DNA of 64,000 bases from Omphiscola glabra (GCA_964017045.1 OZ024807.1:9257981-9321980); one strand, 5' to 3'. Shown: positions 1 through 12,438, counted from the stretch's first letter. Program-made: numbers and translations. Notes: generated from the letters alone by a model not told the origin.

Positions 1-3000
1 GTTAATTTTATTCGATCAAGATGCCGGAAATGGCTATTATTACTGTCAATTATGAAATGATTATTTTTTTTGCTGAATCTCTAATCATCGGAATAATTCA
101 GATATGTTTCAAATGAATGATTTAAAAAAAATTAAAAAAGACTATAACCAAACTTGAAAAGTTTTGGATAGGGGTCTATGGGTTGCTTCTTAGTTTGATA
201 ACGTTAAATAATTTTGTTCACCGGGTACCAAATTTATCTGTTCTACCGTTCTTTATTATTGAACCAATAATTAATTGCTTAATAATAGTAATAGAAATAA
301 TGATAATTGTTATTATTTTATAAATTACTTCTCTTATGGGAGAATATTTCTAAAATTAGGCCTACAATAACAGTTAAGTGTATTTAGACCTAAACCTAAT
401 ATTAATATTTACAACGCACTTGCAGGCCTTATTTAAGTAAGCAATTTTTAATTTAATAAATTATTTAATTATTCTATACATTTTAAATTATGGTTAAGTT
501 AATATACCATTCTAATACTACAACATCATCATAGTAGTTATATTTTTATTAGGACATAGAAAAGCAGTTTACATAGACAATTATTTAATATATCAAATAA
601 CATTAAATTAAATAATAATAAGAAATGAGTTTTAATCAACACATAAATTGAATATTATTAAAAAGAAACAAGAAATTGTGAAGATTCAGGATTATGATTA
701 GATTTTATATCTAGGCTTCTTTCGGGTACAAGGGAAATGTTAATTTTCTATTAATTAAAGATCTTTGTGGAATTTCTTCCACTTCCATCAACAGTAAGGC
801 ATATATGGACGAGGATTGCAAAGACAAAGTTTATGGAGAGATTTTTTGATTCATCAACAAGACCAAGAAGTCTGTAGAGGATTCTACATAGAAAATGACA
901 GGCAGAACATCCCCATTCCCTTTTAAAATTTAATCACATACTCGGTATGCTTATAGTCTTTTGATGGGTGATTAAGAGTAGTTTTTTATAATTTCATGCA
1001 TTTAATTTTGTAGTAAAAAAGACTTTATTTACCTTTTATGAATATAAGAATTTTTTTTAAATATAACTAAATCATATATTCAAATATTTAATTAAAATCC
1101 AGTGAACATGTTATTATTTTTTTTGTTTGTGCCTTTACAAATAATAATTTTTACAATTTTTCTGTACATAATTTTTTAACATGCTGCAAAGAAAATTATC
1201 CAAAATAAAAAGTCTTGATGTATTGTAAAAGTTTTTTTGTTCAATGTGTTGTATACTAGATTGGGAATGTCTCCTGAAATTTTGTGCAAATATCTTTAAA
1301 AGTAAAAATGTTGTGGACAAAACAGTGCAGAAATTTGAAATTTGGGTCACATGTTTTGGGGGTAAAAATAAAATATATAGATTATATTAGGGGCATAAAA
1401 AATATGAAAAAAAAATCATAACTCCACTTCTATACAAGATAGAAAAATGAAATTAAATTGATGTTTTTATAAAGCTTAATGCAGCCCTTTAAAATGATGT
1501 ATCATTCATGGCAATCGGACAATATTTAAAATTTGTGTCAAAGTACCTAATTTAGGGTTCAGGTTAGGTTTAGGTAGGTACTTCGCCGAAGCAAGGGACA
1601 CTCCTATAAAATTTGTATCGGAAATGGAGGTCGGTGCAATGAAATCCGAGTTTTTAATTTTGTATGTGCATGTAATTAGAATAAATCATGCGTCCTTCTG
1701 GTCCATAATTAAGGTCAAACTCCGCCCATTCACGTTAGGAGAAATGTTGACCTACATTCCTATTAAGTTATTTTTTTCATTTAAACAACCTTAAGTGAGG
1801 AAAATCATATGTTAATATAAGGCATCTTTGCATTAAAAAATTCGGTCTAAATATTCAGGGTAGGTTTTTCATATTAAATGTAGGTCTGCATAATATATTG
1901 AAGTATATGTGTGCAAAATTTCATTGCGCTAGCTCAATAAACATTTTCTCAATTCTCTCCAAAGTTGACCTCATTATGCACAGGTCGCCCAGGCCATTTT
2001 GGATTAGTGATCACGCCCCCTTTTAAATGGCGGAAGACGCCGATACTTAGCTTAGGAAATATTCAATTATCACCACTATATACTTCAAAATATTTGATAA
2101 CTTGTGTTTCAGAATGCATTTGAAAGAGATTTAAACTGGAAGGTTTTAATTTGAGTTTTAAAAACCCGGTAGAGTCCATATTATTAGCTATCAGAATTCT
2201 CCGTGTAAAAAAGGTCGTCATGGGCAACCATTCACAGCCCTTGCATAAGGGCAGTACTACCTCAGAGTTTCATTCATAAGAGTTTGCCGTGTGCAAAACT
2301 ATTCAACCATTGGTCAGAGAAAGTTTTAATTAATTAGTCATGTGCCAAAGTTGAAAGTTCAAAATAAGTAGATCCCAAACAGTATTTTAGGGGATGCATT
2401 GCCTTATATAGTATAGACTATATAGCTTGGCTTATAGTGGTATAATGGACGCTGTAGATTTGGTAAACAGAAAAGCCTTATATTAATACATTATATTAAA
2501 TTTACTGGTATACAACGTGCATAGGTAGATAAATTATAATTGTATAACATTATTTTTTAATACAGCATTAGTTCTGAAAATAAAAGTCGTATAAAATTAT
2601 CATTAATACGAGAGTTATTTAGCTCGTGGCGCGAACAGCAGAATTGGGTCATAGAATGTGGCGATGCTGTCCATGTTAAAAAATGACAAACTAAGTCGTA
2701 CTTTAAAAATTCATAACTTTAAAACTACAACAGCTAAAAATATGATTTTGGTGTTATAATTCTGTTAAAAATTAGCTCTATTCAACTATGCCATTGGTTT
2801 ATTTTACAAAAATTGTTGAATTTTTTTACCAAAGTACCTAGGTTTAGGGATAGGCCTACATTTATTGGTAATTTTTAATTTATTTTTAAACGTTTTATTC
2901 TTAACTTTACCGGTCACAGCAATCAAGTTGGCAGTCATGGTAAAAAACGCGGTGCTATCTCTTCAAATTTACAATTTTTTTAAATGTTCTTATCACAATA

Positions 3001-3346
3001 TAGGCTATAATATAGGCATAGGCCTACAGTACAGTAAATAAACCTAAGCTTCAGGTCTAGACATTTAGTCACATTTAGTGTCATTTACTTATAGTCTACT
3101 TCAGCTGAGTAGGTCAACAAAAAAACTACTGGCATGAATAACAGTTGAAAACTTGGTTTCGAGTCAGAGTCCATGTCAAGAGTTAATCAAGAGTGTGAGT
3201 TGTTAAGTGTAGTCTGTAGTACTGCTGCATCTCACAATCACATCACATGCTATCACTATCAGTATCATGTAAACACAATGCTCAAATGTTATAAACTCAG
3301 GGCTAGGCTCTGGTAAGTTACTAATTAACTTAATATATATTTTTAC
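1..3346. other. AT-rich non-coding DNA (probably BUD13-like intron 1)
   Basis: No open frame with recognisable protein similarity is visible on either strand. The stretch is AT-rich with short homopolymers and a few GC-richer islands (around 1980-2040 and 2210-2260). Because the first coding exon of a BUD13-like gene ends at 3347 on the minus strand with a GT donor, this region is most simply its first intron. I searched it by eye for the next expected BUD13 exon and did not find it. Confidence 0.5.
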
Positions 3347-3459
3347 TTTGAATCTTTGGAAGATTTTATTTTCCTCCTCTTCTTTATCTTTTCTTCCTTT
3401 GGTAAGTCATCTTTAGAAAGATAACGTTTAAGATATTCTGCTTTGCTGAGGGCAGCCAT
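3347..3459 (-). CDS. BUD13: BUD13-like splicing factor, first coding exon (partial gene)
   Basis: On the minus strand an ATG at 3459-3457 opens a 37-codon exon that ends at 3347 in phase 2, followed by a GT donor (gtaaaaat). The peptide begins MAALSKAEYLKRYLS and continues into a Lys/Glu-rich stretch (KEEKIKKRRK). The LSKAEYLKRYL block matches my recollection of the N-terminus of animal BUD13, a subunit of the RES (pre-mRNA retention and splicing) complex that acts in the nucleus on the activated spliceosome. The rest of the gene would lie to the left, outside the window. The exon is too short to show any domain, so the call rests on this N-terminal match. A complete hAT-like element sits about 450 bases upstream of the start. 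Confidence 0.72.
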
Positions 3460-3905
3460 CTTTAAACAAATAATAATCTGACGAATGATCTCCCTTTAAT
3501 TAAAAATCGATACCAATTTGTAAAAAAAAAATAATAATAAATAAATCGTGAACAAGTGCTTGCAAGCACCGGTACACGGAACGCAAATATCGTCATTTGA
3601 GGGCATAATGGTAACAAATGCTATGTCAACCAAAAAAAATAAACATAAAGATGTGATCTTTATTTGATTCACCCATTACTCTGGCGCATGATCCTCATTA
3701 TCGAAAAGACCTATAAAAGTCATTTCAAAATTACTTTCTTTGCGTTGGTAGTTAATTTTTTTTTAAAATGTTAATAGCGAATTGGTTGTAATTATTTTTC
3801 TTCATTTAGCTTATGAATTATTTCAATGCTAACTTTTGATTTATTGCATGGATAAATTTATAATTATAATGACGTAAAGAAATATTCTGTGCGCTTCTTA
3901 CAGGT

Positions 3906-5623
3906 ATGAATAGCAGTGTTTCTTTCAGAAATTTTCCCCCGAGGGGGCACTTTTGACGTTCGGGGGGGCAGTGCCAGTTTTTCAGTGGCCAGAGGCGTAG
4001 CTAAGGGGTGGCAGATGGGACATATGTCCCCGGGCGCCAGACTAGCGGGGGCATCTAATGGGCTATAGTGTTAATGGATGAAAATAATAGGTTTCAGAGT
4101 GTAGCCGGGGGGGGGGGGTGTTTAAATGAATCTTGTCCCCTGTATCAAAGACGTCAGTGACGTAGAAGTGGGGGGGGGGGGCGAACATTTGGTCTTCCCA
4201 GGTGTCATTTTTTCTTTAGATAGAGCGGCGGGATTTTCGGACATCTGCAGAGTTTCTATCGAGAAAGGTAGCGTGGCAAAAAAGTTAACCCACCAGAATG
4301 ATAAGAAGCCTCTTTGATAAGGCCACCAGTGCAGTCTTCTTCAACAATAACATCGGAGAATAGTTCAAGACCACGGTTGGAGTACGACAAGGCTGCTTGC
4401 TCTCCCCCACCCTGTTCAACATCTTCTTAGAGAGAATTATGTCAGATGCACAGAAACGCATGGTGGGACAGTCAGCATTGGTGGCAGAACAATCACCAAT
4501 CTACGTTTTGCGGATGACATAGACGGACTGGCTGGAAGCGAGGAAGAGCTAGCCAATCTAGTAAAGAGTCTCGACAAGACTTCATCCATAAGGAACTTTA
4601 TAAAGCCAGCCACTGCAATATCTGGCCTACACAGACGATATAGCGCTACTTGGTAGAAACCACATTGATGATATAATTAAAACTTTCAGGGAACTTGAAG
4701 ATCTCACGGTCAAAGCGGGTCTTGATGTAAATAAAGCGAAGGCAATATTTATGATAATGTCAGGAAATACGCACTGATGACAACAATATGAACAACTACA
4801 CCTTTGAGAGGGTAGCTTTTTTCAAATATCTAGGGGTGACTATAAATAAGCAAGAGGAAATACAATCGGAGATGCAAGAAAGAATAACAGCATGCAACCT
4901 TTCTTATTTCAATTTACAAAAGCTACTTCAAAGCAAAAATCTCGCTAAGGGAACAAAGAAGGCAGTATACACCACTATCACAAGACCAGTAGTGAGACTT
5001 GGTGGTTCCTACCAGAAAAGCAGAGAACCTGCTAAATATATGACCCGATGATAGACAATTTTTTTTTGGGAATCCGTGCAAACTAAGAGCTATATCAATT
5101 GTACAAATACCCACCCATAGTCACAACAATATAAAAAAAAAGGCAGACTGCCCTAGGCAGGACACATTGAAAGTATGCCGGATTCTGGAGCAACAAAAAC
5201 GATCTACAGGCAGAAACCTGTGATTTTTGTTTCGTATAAATTATTAAAGTTTCAATTCTCAATATTCAGTTGATTGAAATGTTAATTAAGAAATTTAGAC
5301 TACTATAATTTGCTTCAGATCATTACAACTTGCCTCTTCGATATTATACTTGAAAATTTTTTTTTTACCAATTCCATATAATTTTTTTTAACTACTACCA
5401 AAAATGGCATTTACAAGATAATCGAAATACTCGATTTTTTTTTATTCGTTGTTTAAATATATATTATATTCTCTCTACTGGATTATCATCTTAAAATAAT
5501 TTTTTTTTAAATAGTTCAAACAGCTGGGGAAGATTGTTTATTATTATATTAACAGAGAAAAGTCATTCTCCCGTGCCCCCCCCCCCCCCCGGAGGTATGC
5601 CTGAAAGAAACACTGATGAATAG
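3906..5623. mobile_element. hAT-like non-autonomous transposon with perfect 8-base target duplication
   Basis: The element spans 3914-5615. Its ends are exact 15-base inverted repeats: CAGTGTTTCTTTCAG at 3914-3928 and its reverse complement at 5601-5615. Behind both ends lie G-rich or C-rich tracts. Directly outside lie identical 8-base copies of ATGAATAG (3906-3913 and 5616-5623), the target-site length of hAT elements. No transposase is visible, so it is non-autonomous. The interior (about 4320-5190) holds pieces of non-LTR reverse transcriptases, either nested insertions or captured sequence. Confidence 0.88.
4320..5190 (+). pseudogene. Non-LTR reverse transcriptase fragments inside the hAT-like element
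   Basis: Frame-broken translations on the plus strand carry reverse-transcriptase landmarks. VRQGCLLSPTLFNIFL (about 4380-4425) is the block before the active site, and NLRFADDIDGLAG (about 4497-4540) is an active-site block with the ADD triad. A second, different active-site block, LAYTDDIALLGR (about 4625-4665), has YTDD in place of YADD. It is followed by FFKYLGVTI (about 4820-4845), the usual block downstream of the catalytic centre. Two active-site copies in tandem imply two fragments of related elements. Stops and frameshifts rule out a working enzyme. Confidence 0.75.
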
Positions 5624-5839
5624 CCCCAATACGGTTGCAGAAGTCAAGAAGGATAATACATTTTTACACATGATAAATATTTAATTATGATGCCCGTATC
5701 GCCATATGAAATAATTAAATCATGGAAAGTTTTTGCATAGCCAGTAAAGAAGTTGACAACGGCAGGGGAGGTATGGAGTGTAAGAGAGAAGAAATGAACT
5801 GGGGGAAAAGTTCGCTTAAATTTTGGTTACTTTTATATT

Positions 5840-6157
5840 AACTAGATAGTATCCGGAAATTTGATGGAAAGAAATTTCGTCGACGGAAAATTGATCGACG
5901 GAAATTTGATCGAACGGAAATTTGTTCGAATCCTTTTTTTAGTTTATACATTAAATTTTGCGTCTAATTTATATTTGAACACGCATTATTTTGTTTTACT
6001 TTACAGTATAGTGCGTTCAAAAAGAAATTTGACGAAGATTTTAACGTCTGAACTGAAAAACAGATTCGACCAAATTTCCGTTCGATCAAATTTCCGTCGA
6101 TCAATTTTCCGTCGACGAAATTTCTTTCGATCAAATTTCCGGTAACCTAACTAGATA
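5840..6157. mobile_element. 300-base foldback element with 9-base flanking duplication
   Basis: Two arms of about 80 bases are near-perfect reverse complements (about 5852-5932 and 6060-6142). Both are built from repeats of CGACGGAAATTTGATCG-type sequence, so a single strand would form a long hairpin. The element is flanked by direct copies of AACTAGATA at 5840-5848 and 6149-6157, leaving exactly 300 bases between. No protein is encoded; a frame at 5861-6145 is simply the palindrome being read. Arm structure and flanking duplication support a MITE or foldback transposon; the superfamily is unknown. Confidence 0.75.
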
Positions 6158-6593
6158 TTTAATTTGTTTAGTCCAGTTTCAAGTTCATTGACGTCATTTC
6201 AGTATTTAAAAAAAAATATAATATTACAAATAAAAAAATTAAATTTACAAAAATGGGGTGGGGAGGGGGAGGTGGCAAACAAAACTAGACCTACTGGTTG
6301 ATTTGTCTATTACTGGGGTGCCACAGTACATAGCAATTTAAATAAGAATGGTCCGATTAAAGTAGTTAATTATCGAAAAAAAAAATCAGATGTATTTTTG
6401 TTACTTTTGATTTCCCCCTGTCCTAGATACTGATACCTGTTACAATGTTTTAGCAGAGTCCCGTAAAACAACTTACCCAAGACAAAGATATGTCGGGTTT
6501 CGTGGTACACAAGTGAGTCCTTTCGTACATTAAATAGAAATCCCGCTCCTCAATATCTAGCATCAACGCAAAATGAGTTTTGCCTTCCATTTC

Positions 6594-6597
<4 letters not shown>

Positions 6598-6675
<78 letters not shown>
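6598..6675. repeat. (TA)n microsatellite
   Basis: Alternating TA for about 78 bases, broken once by TGTACG near 6631-6636. Confidence 0.95.
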
Positions 6676-6680
<5 letters not shown>

Positions 6681-6968
6681 GTCAGCAATCGGCTTAAATT
6701 GCCGCCCCTCATTTTAACCAAAAAAAAAAAAAATTTACTCTCTACACACCACCACCTACGACTCCAATCAAAGAACGAGATGGGGTAAGATACTCGAAGA
6801 AACGCTTGCGGTCCTTGTGCCACCAGTGTGGGGACCCTCCGTCCTAGATCGTGTAGCCTAACAATAGAGCGACATCTTGATAGTAGAAATTATAAGTATC
6901 GTGTCTTGCCTTATCATTTTGTTGTTGTTGTTTTTTTGCCGTAAGTTATATTTGTGTGCTATCGTGTG

Positions 6969-7037
6969 TCACGTGACAAGAGAACGATTTTTATATATAA
7001 ACGCTTGCAGTTTCACAAATTTGTTGGGCTGTCTTTG
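6969..7037 (+). promoter_or_regulatory. Core promoter and non-coding first exon of peptide gene A
   Basis: A TATA box (TTATATATAA) lies at 6991-7000, preceded by a palindromic E-box-like site TCACGTGA at 6969-6976. About 25-30 bases after the TATA box, a short leader (roughly 7022-7037) ends at a strong splice donor (gtaagtc from 7038). The next exon, with acceptor at 7811-7813, starts only 21 bases before the signal-peptide ATG. The arrangement is that of a TATA-driven gene with a tiny non-coding first exon. The exact transcription start is inferred. Confidence 0.6.
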
Positions 7038-7834
7038 GTAAGTCTTAAATTATTTTAAAAAATTTGTTGTTGCTGGACAACCATGTTATGCATTATTATT
7101 TCAAGAAAAGTTACATATAGTGTTTTAACGATGCAATATTTACTTTGTTTTTAACTACCCCTGTAGACGTAGTACGTTCAGGGACGACTTTACACAAAAA
7201 AATAGTTTTGAAATCATTTTTAGATTATTATATTTCTTTTTTTTTTAATCAATAAAATCTATTTATAAAGTCATGTAAGCATGTAACTCTATAATTGTGT
7301 CCAAAAAAAAAAATGTCGCTATTAAAAAAAATAATTAAAAAATCCTCTGACACAATTTCTATAATAACTTTGACCAATAGTGATTATTATTAAGACGAGA
7401 CACGAAATAAAACTTTAAAAGGCTGAAGGTTCTTTGTTACATCACGTCTTTGTCCTCTGTTTTGCAACGCCGGTTGGCGCGACCCCCAGTTCTGTAGCAG
7501 GTCGCCTTATCGACGCCATTTCATGGACAAATACACATCATCGGCGGACATAATTTAAGTGACATAAAAAGTTCATTAACATGGACACAGCCAGAAGATC
7601 GACCAGCCAGATCATCGAAAGCCAGATCACCGAAAGTTAGTTCGCCGATAGCCAGATCACTAGGTTAAAATCCTAGGTTACCTTAGGTCAGTGACCTCAG
7701 GTCAGTGATAAGAGACTAGATCTTCGAGGAAACTATGCATCAAAGTAACACGCCTTCCTCTGTTTGACAAATCTAAATAAAATAAATGTATGTGTTTTAT
7801 TCGTGTGTTTCAGTTAAGCTAATAGTGCAACATA

Positions 7835-10800
7835 ATGATTTTCCTGGTCGTCTTCGCAGTTCTCTGCCTTGGTGCACTGGAGGCTAGACCAAGTCTTCCT
7901 ATTGTAAGTGTTGGTGGATATTCGGGCCTGGAGTTTAGATTGAATCAAAGACATTGAAGTTAGCAGTTAGTTGCCTAGAGCTGATGATTCAATGTCTTTT
8001 TTTTAAACCAAAGACTTTGATATTAGCTGTTCGTTGCCTAGAGCTGATGATGACTTATTTACTAGCTATCAGTTGAGCAGAGTTACTTTAAATAGATGTA
8101 AGATAAGGGAAAGAATGTTGTTGCTATGGCATGATCTCAGCAATCTCCAAGATAATTTAATCACAAAAATCGTAGTAACATAATATAGCAACAAAAAAAA
8201 CAACAACAAAAAACAAGCTCCATTATGGACCATTAGATCATCTCGAATACTTATGAAAACAAAATTGTAATATTTTAAACAACATTAAGTGATTTTGTTT
8301 CCTCCGACAGAATGGTCAGTTGAATATCTTCAACCCACCAGACAAAAGGGCCATAAGTCTGGCCGAATTCATCTTACAGAACCCAAATCTAAACATCTTC
8401 AACCCGCCAGACAAAAGAGCCATAAGTCTGGCCGAATTCATCTTACAGAATCCAAATCTAAACATCTTCAACCCGCCAGACAAAAGAGCCATAAGTCTGG
8501 CTCAATTCATCTTACAGAACCCAAATCTAAACATCTTCAACCCACCAGACAAACGAGAGGTAATGATTATATTAACAAAAACAAAAAAAAAAGAGAAAAT
8601 AATGTTTGTAAGCATGTGTAATTTATTCTTTGAAAACGATGCTTAACAAATATGTTTTAAAAGATAAAGTCAACATAAATTAAGTTCCATCCTTTATTCA
8701 CGTGATGTGGGTACGCTTTTCAGACATCGCGTTAACGTTCATTATATTGAGACCGCGAAATACATTTTACGCTAAAATGAAGGTAACATAGAGATATAAA
8801 TCCTGGTATGCTCCATCAATATATATATATATGGAATTTTAACAAAACATGGGCTCTTTCCAGGGCAGGTATTTGTGACACAGGCGGGGGGGGGGGGAAT
8901 CTATAGCGTAGACAGTACTAGGCATGATTTTATAAATGTAATATGTAGCACTCGTATCTATTTTAATTTTAACTCATACAATTTTAGTGGGGTTTTTATT
9001 TGTGTGACCTACCTCCGCAGGTTTCAGAAGAAGTCCAAGATATCGTTCTCACTGAGCCCTTGAAAGATCAACTTAATCTGCTCAACCCTTTGTTTTTTAT
9101 CAGTAAGAAAAGTGTCCAGCCAGTGCTCAATTTTAACTGGACTAAAATTTTAGAAGAGCTTCCACTTGTTGTAAGCAGAAAGAGTAAGGCAAGTAAAATG
9201 AATATTTAATTGGAAAAAACGTGATTTTGCCCAAAATTCCACTTAATATATATATATTGTGTTTGTGTGTGTGTGTGTGTGTGCGTGTGTCAGAAATAGA
9301 GAGGCTCCTAAGATGTCAAATGTGGATTGGGTAAGCTTTCTATTGCACCCCAAACTGCACTCGTCGGCTAAAAATTGTGTTTCGTTTAAATGGATTTTTT
9401 AATGAAGTTCAAATTAAATTTTAGTGGCACCTAGATCTACTTTTGTCTCATATACAAATTATTAAGTTTTTTTTTATGACAGAAATTTGAGCCAAATTAC
9501 GACAATCAAAAGGGATTTTTAAAAAAAAGTAACAACATAAAAAAAACGTGATCTTATTACATTTTATACGTAATTTCTTTTCTAAAATATTTCTGCAAAG
9601 TTGATTTTTTAAAAAAATTATTATTATTTTTAACTTTTAAAAGCTATTTTTTAATCTGTGTAGCTAAAAAAAAAATCATTTAATTACTACAAATATTGTT
9701 AAATTGCAGTCGCATATTGTGTTTAGTAGATGTTTATAATTTCTAACTCAACAACTATCAAGGCCAAGGTCAGTTGTTTCCAAAACGTGTTTGATTCTGG
9801 GCGCCCTTGTTGAATCCGAATTTTCACAAGGCACTCTAAATGAAAACAAAAATCGTGACGTAATTAATGCCATCTAACTAATTAATTGTATTCAGGGGAA
9901 TGGATGGCCCTGACAGAAGCTACTACTAAGTGGGTTACTGATTTTATCAATGTCTGCTAGATGTCACGTGATATACACTTTGCTGTAAAATTGAAATAAA
10001 ATAATTACAATTTAGCATCATTTCCTGAGGAAAAGGATACAGTGGTGGCGGCTGCTACATGTATTCCTCAAGGTACTGCTCCATCTGCTGCTCCATGTGT
10101 TGATCCATGATATTTTTTTGCATCAGATTTAGCCCATTTTGGAAAATATGATGAATATATATATATATATAAATATAAATGAATAAATGAGTTTAAGCTA
10201 ACTCGTCCTGTTAGAAGAATATTGTTGTTCGTCCGTCAAATCGACTAGGACCATCCAGTCAACCGGTTAAGGGGGGGGGGTGGGTTACGGTGGGTTCGTA
10301 GGTGGCTTGCCAATCCTATCCGTGCTCGGGATAATCTGTGGCACTGCGGGCAGGGGATAGTTGGTGCAGTCGTGGATTTAATAATGCTCTTTCGGGCTTG
10401 CCTGCGTGTCTCAGTTGTGGCTATATCTTACTGGCTTCATATGATTTAGCCCATATCTTGACAGCTGATCTCCACCTGACTCTGTTCTGAGCTGTCTGCA
10501 CCCATTTAGTGGGGTCGATGCTGAAGGCCTTAAGTGGCACTTTCAGTGAGTCTTTCTAGCGTTTTGTTTTGACCTCCTTGGGAGCCCTTGCCTATCGTGA
10601 GTTCTCCATAGAATATTTGTTTAGGGAGCCGGTGGTCTTCCATACGGGAAACGTGTCCCATCCAACGGAGTTGATACTGCATCAGGATGGTGAAGATACT
10701 AGATAGGTTCGCTCTGGGAAAGACGTCTGTGTCATGAACTTTGTCTTGCCACCTGATGCCGAGGAGTGTCCTGAGGCAGGTAGTGTGAAAATGGTTCAGT

Positions 10801-12430
10801 TTCTTGGCGTAACGCTGGTAGACTGTCGACTTTTCACATCCATAGAGAAATGTCGAGAGGACTGCTGCGCTATATACCTTTATCTTCGTTTCTCGGCTGA
10901 TACCTCTCCTGTCCCAATCAGAGCCTGCCAAATATGGCACTAGCTTTGGCGAGTCTGACATTCATTTCATCATTCATGTTGACAGATCCGGAGAGGGTTC
11001 TGCCCAAGTAATTAAATGTATCCAATGCGCTAAGACGCTGTCCGATAATGATAATGTTGGGCGTAATGTAGGGACTACTAGGAGCTGGCTGATACAACAC
11101 TTCAGTCTTCTTTGTGTTGATTGTTAGGCCAAAACTGTTGCAGGCCTCAGAGAAGATATCAACGCTGTGTTGCATGGCAGCTTCAGAGTCAGCATTGAGG
11201 GCACAATCATTCGCAAACAGAAGCTCGTTGATGGTGTTATGCTTGACCTTTGTTTTAGCTTGAAGCCTCCTTATGTTGAAGACAGATCCATCGGTGCGGA
11301 ATATTACAAACTAGGCAACGCCTCTCTAGAAGAATATCTTTAGAAAAAATATTATATATTAACTCAAGATTTATAGTTGATAGTATTAATCTTTTGAAAT
11401 TATGAAATACCTCTTTTGATAAAGAACTTTGATTCTCACTTCAAATTCGTTTACGTTTTCTTTTTATACTAAAAAAAAAACACTTCTACCTCCACAGGTT
11501 TCAGAAGACGCCCAAGATATATTTCTCACTGAGGCTTTGAAAGATCAACTTAATCTGCTCAACCCTTTGTTTGTAACCAGCAAGAAAAGTGTCCAGCCAG
11601 TGCTCAATGTTAACTGGACCAAAATTTTTGAAGAATTCCCACTCGTTGTAAGCAGAAAGAGTGAGGATATTAAAAAAGCAGTGATTGATTGGAATAGCTT
11701 AATTTTGCCCCAAATTCCACTTCTGTTAAGCAGAAAAAGCGAAAGGGATGTAATTGATTGGAAAAATATCATTTTGCCCGAACTTCCCCTTCTTTTAAGC
11801 AAAAAAAGTGAAAGGAATGTAATTGATTGGAAAAATATCCTTTTGCCCGAACTTCCTCTTCTTTTAAGCAAAAAAAGTGAAAGGAATGTAATTGATTGGA
11901 AAAATATCCTTTTGCCCGAACTTCCCCTTCTTTTAAGCAAAAAAAGTGAAAGGAATGTAATTGATTGGAAAAATATCATTTTGCCCGAACTTCCCCTTCT
12001 TTTAAGCAAAAAAAGTGAAAGGAATGTAATTGATTGGAAAAATATCATTTTGCCCGAACTTCCCCTTCTTTTAAGCAAAAAAAGTGAAAGGAATGTAATT
12101 GATTGGAAAAATATCATTTTGCCCGAACTTCCCCTTCTTTTAAGCAAAAAAAGTGAAAGGAATGTAATTGATTGGAAAAATATCATTTTGCCCGAACTTC
12201 CCCTTCTTTTAAGCAAAAAAAGTGAAAGGAATGTAATTGATTGGAAAAATATCATTTTGCCCGAACTTCCCCTTCTTTTAAGCAAAAAAAGTGAAAGGAA
12301 TGTAATTGATTGGAAAAATATCATTTTGCCCGAACTTCCCCTTCTTTTAAGCAGAAATAGTGAGGCTTCTAAGAAGTCAAATGTGGATTGGGAAAGCCTT
12401 TTATTGCCCCAAACTGCATTAGTCAGCTAA
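7835..12430 (+). CDS. Peptide gene A: secreted repeat precursor with dibasic cleavage sites
   Basis: Proposed coding exons are 7835-7903, 8311-8559 and 11498-12430, all joining in phase 0 with GT-AG introns, giving about 416 residues. Exon 1 encodes a signal peptide (MIFLVVFAVLCLGALEA). Exon 2 has a 23-residue repeat (LNIFNPPDKRAISLAEFILQ plus NPN), three full copies and one partial, each with Lys-Arg. Exon 3 has twelve modules, nine nearly identical 23-residue units containing VIDWKNIILPELPLLLSKK. Processing at KR, KK and RK would release many copies of similar peptides. The IDW...PLLLSKK core matches the terminal exons of genes B and C, so the genes are one family. I do not recognise a named family; the secreted-precursor role is inferred. 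The near identity of the inner units indicates recent expansion or homogenisation. Confidence 0.75.
9021..9385 (+). pseudogene. Degenerate duplicate of gene A terminal exon
   Basis: After a good acceptor (ends 9020) the sequence closely follows the start of the intact terminal exon at 11498: VSEEVQDIVLTEPLKDQL against VSEDAQDIFLTEALKDQL. It reaches the first IDW-type module and then hits a TAA at 9207-9209. A GT-rich microsatellite (9250-9290) stands where the repeat array should be. The trace of the last module (SNVDW..., ending in a TAA-like tail) resumes at about 9291-9385. It is a collapsed copy of the terminal exon. It could still act as an alternative last exon, with an AATAAA at 9995-10000, but I favour decay after duplication. 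Confidence 0.65.
10360..11320 (-). pseudogene. Non-LTR retrotransposon, reverse transcriptase C-terminal part
   Basis: Read on the minus strand, the active-site block appears as ELLFANDCALNA (about 11220-11185), where the catalytic ADD has become AND. It is followed by INTKKTEVLYQ, FNYLGRTLSG, VLSTFLYGCE, RWMGHVSRMEDHRLPKQ and, in a shifted frame, KAFSIDPTKWVQTAQNR near the C-terminus. At least two frameshifts (near 10930 and 10540) and the active-site change show it is dead. It lies between the collapsed and intact copies of gene A's terminal exon, inside what would be the second intron. Confidence 0.82.
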
Positions 12431-12432
12431 AC

Positions 12433-12438
12433 AATAAA
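12433..12438 (+). terminator. Poly(A) signal of gene A
   Basis: AATAAA begins two bases after the TAA stop (12428-12430). A second AATAAA lies at 12579-12584. Either could direct 3'-end formation; the very short distance of the first makes the second plausible for most transcripts. Confidence 0.5.

Noticed and set aside
8289..8621. Alternative frame of gene A exon 2 (Gln-Lys-Ser-His-Lys repeats)
   Set aside because: Only the frame starting at 8311 joins in phase with the signal-peptide exon and with the terminal exon, and only it gives dibasic sites in an otherwise ordinary composition.
11545..12324. 259-residue antisense frame with LKRRGSSGK-like repeats
   Set aside because: It is the shadow of the gene A terminal exon. 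The sense frame has the acceptor, the edge modules and homology to genes B and C.
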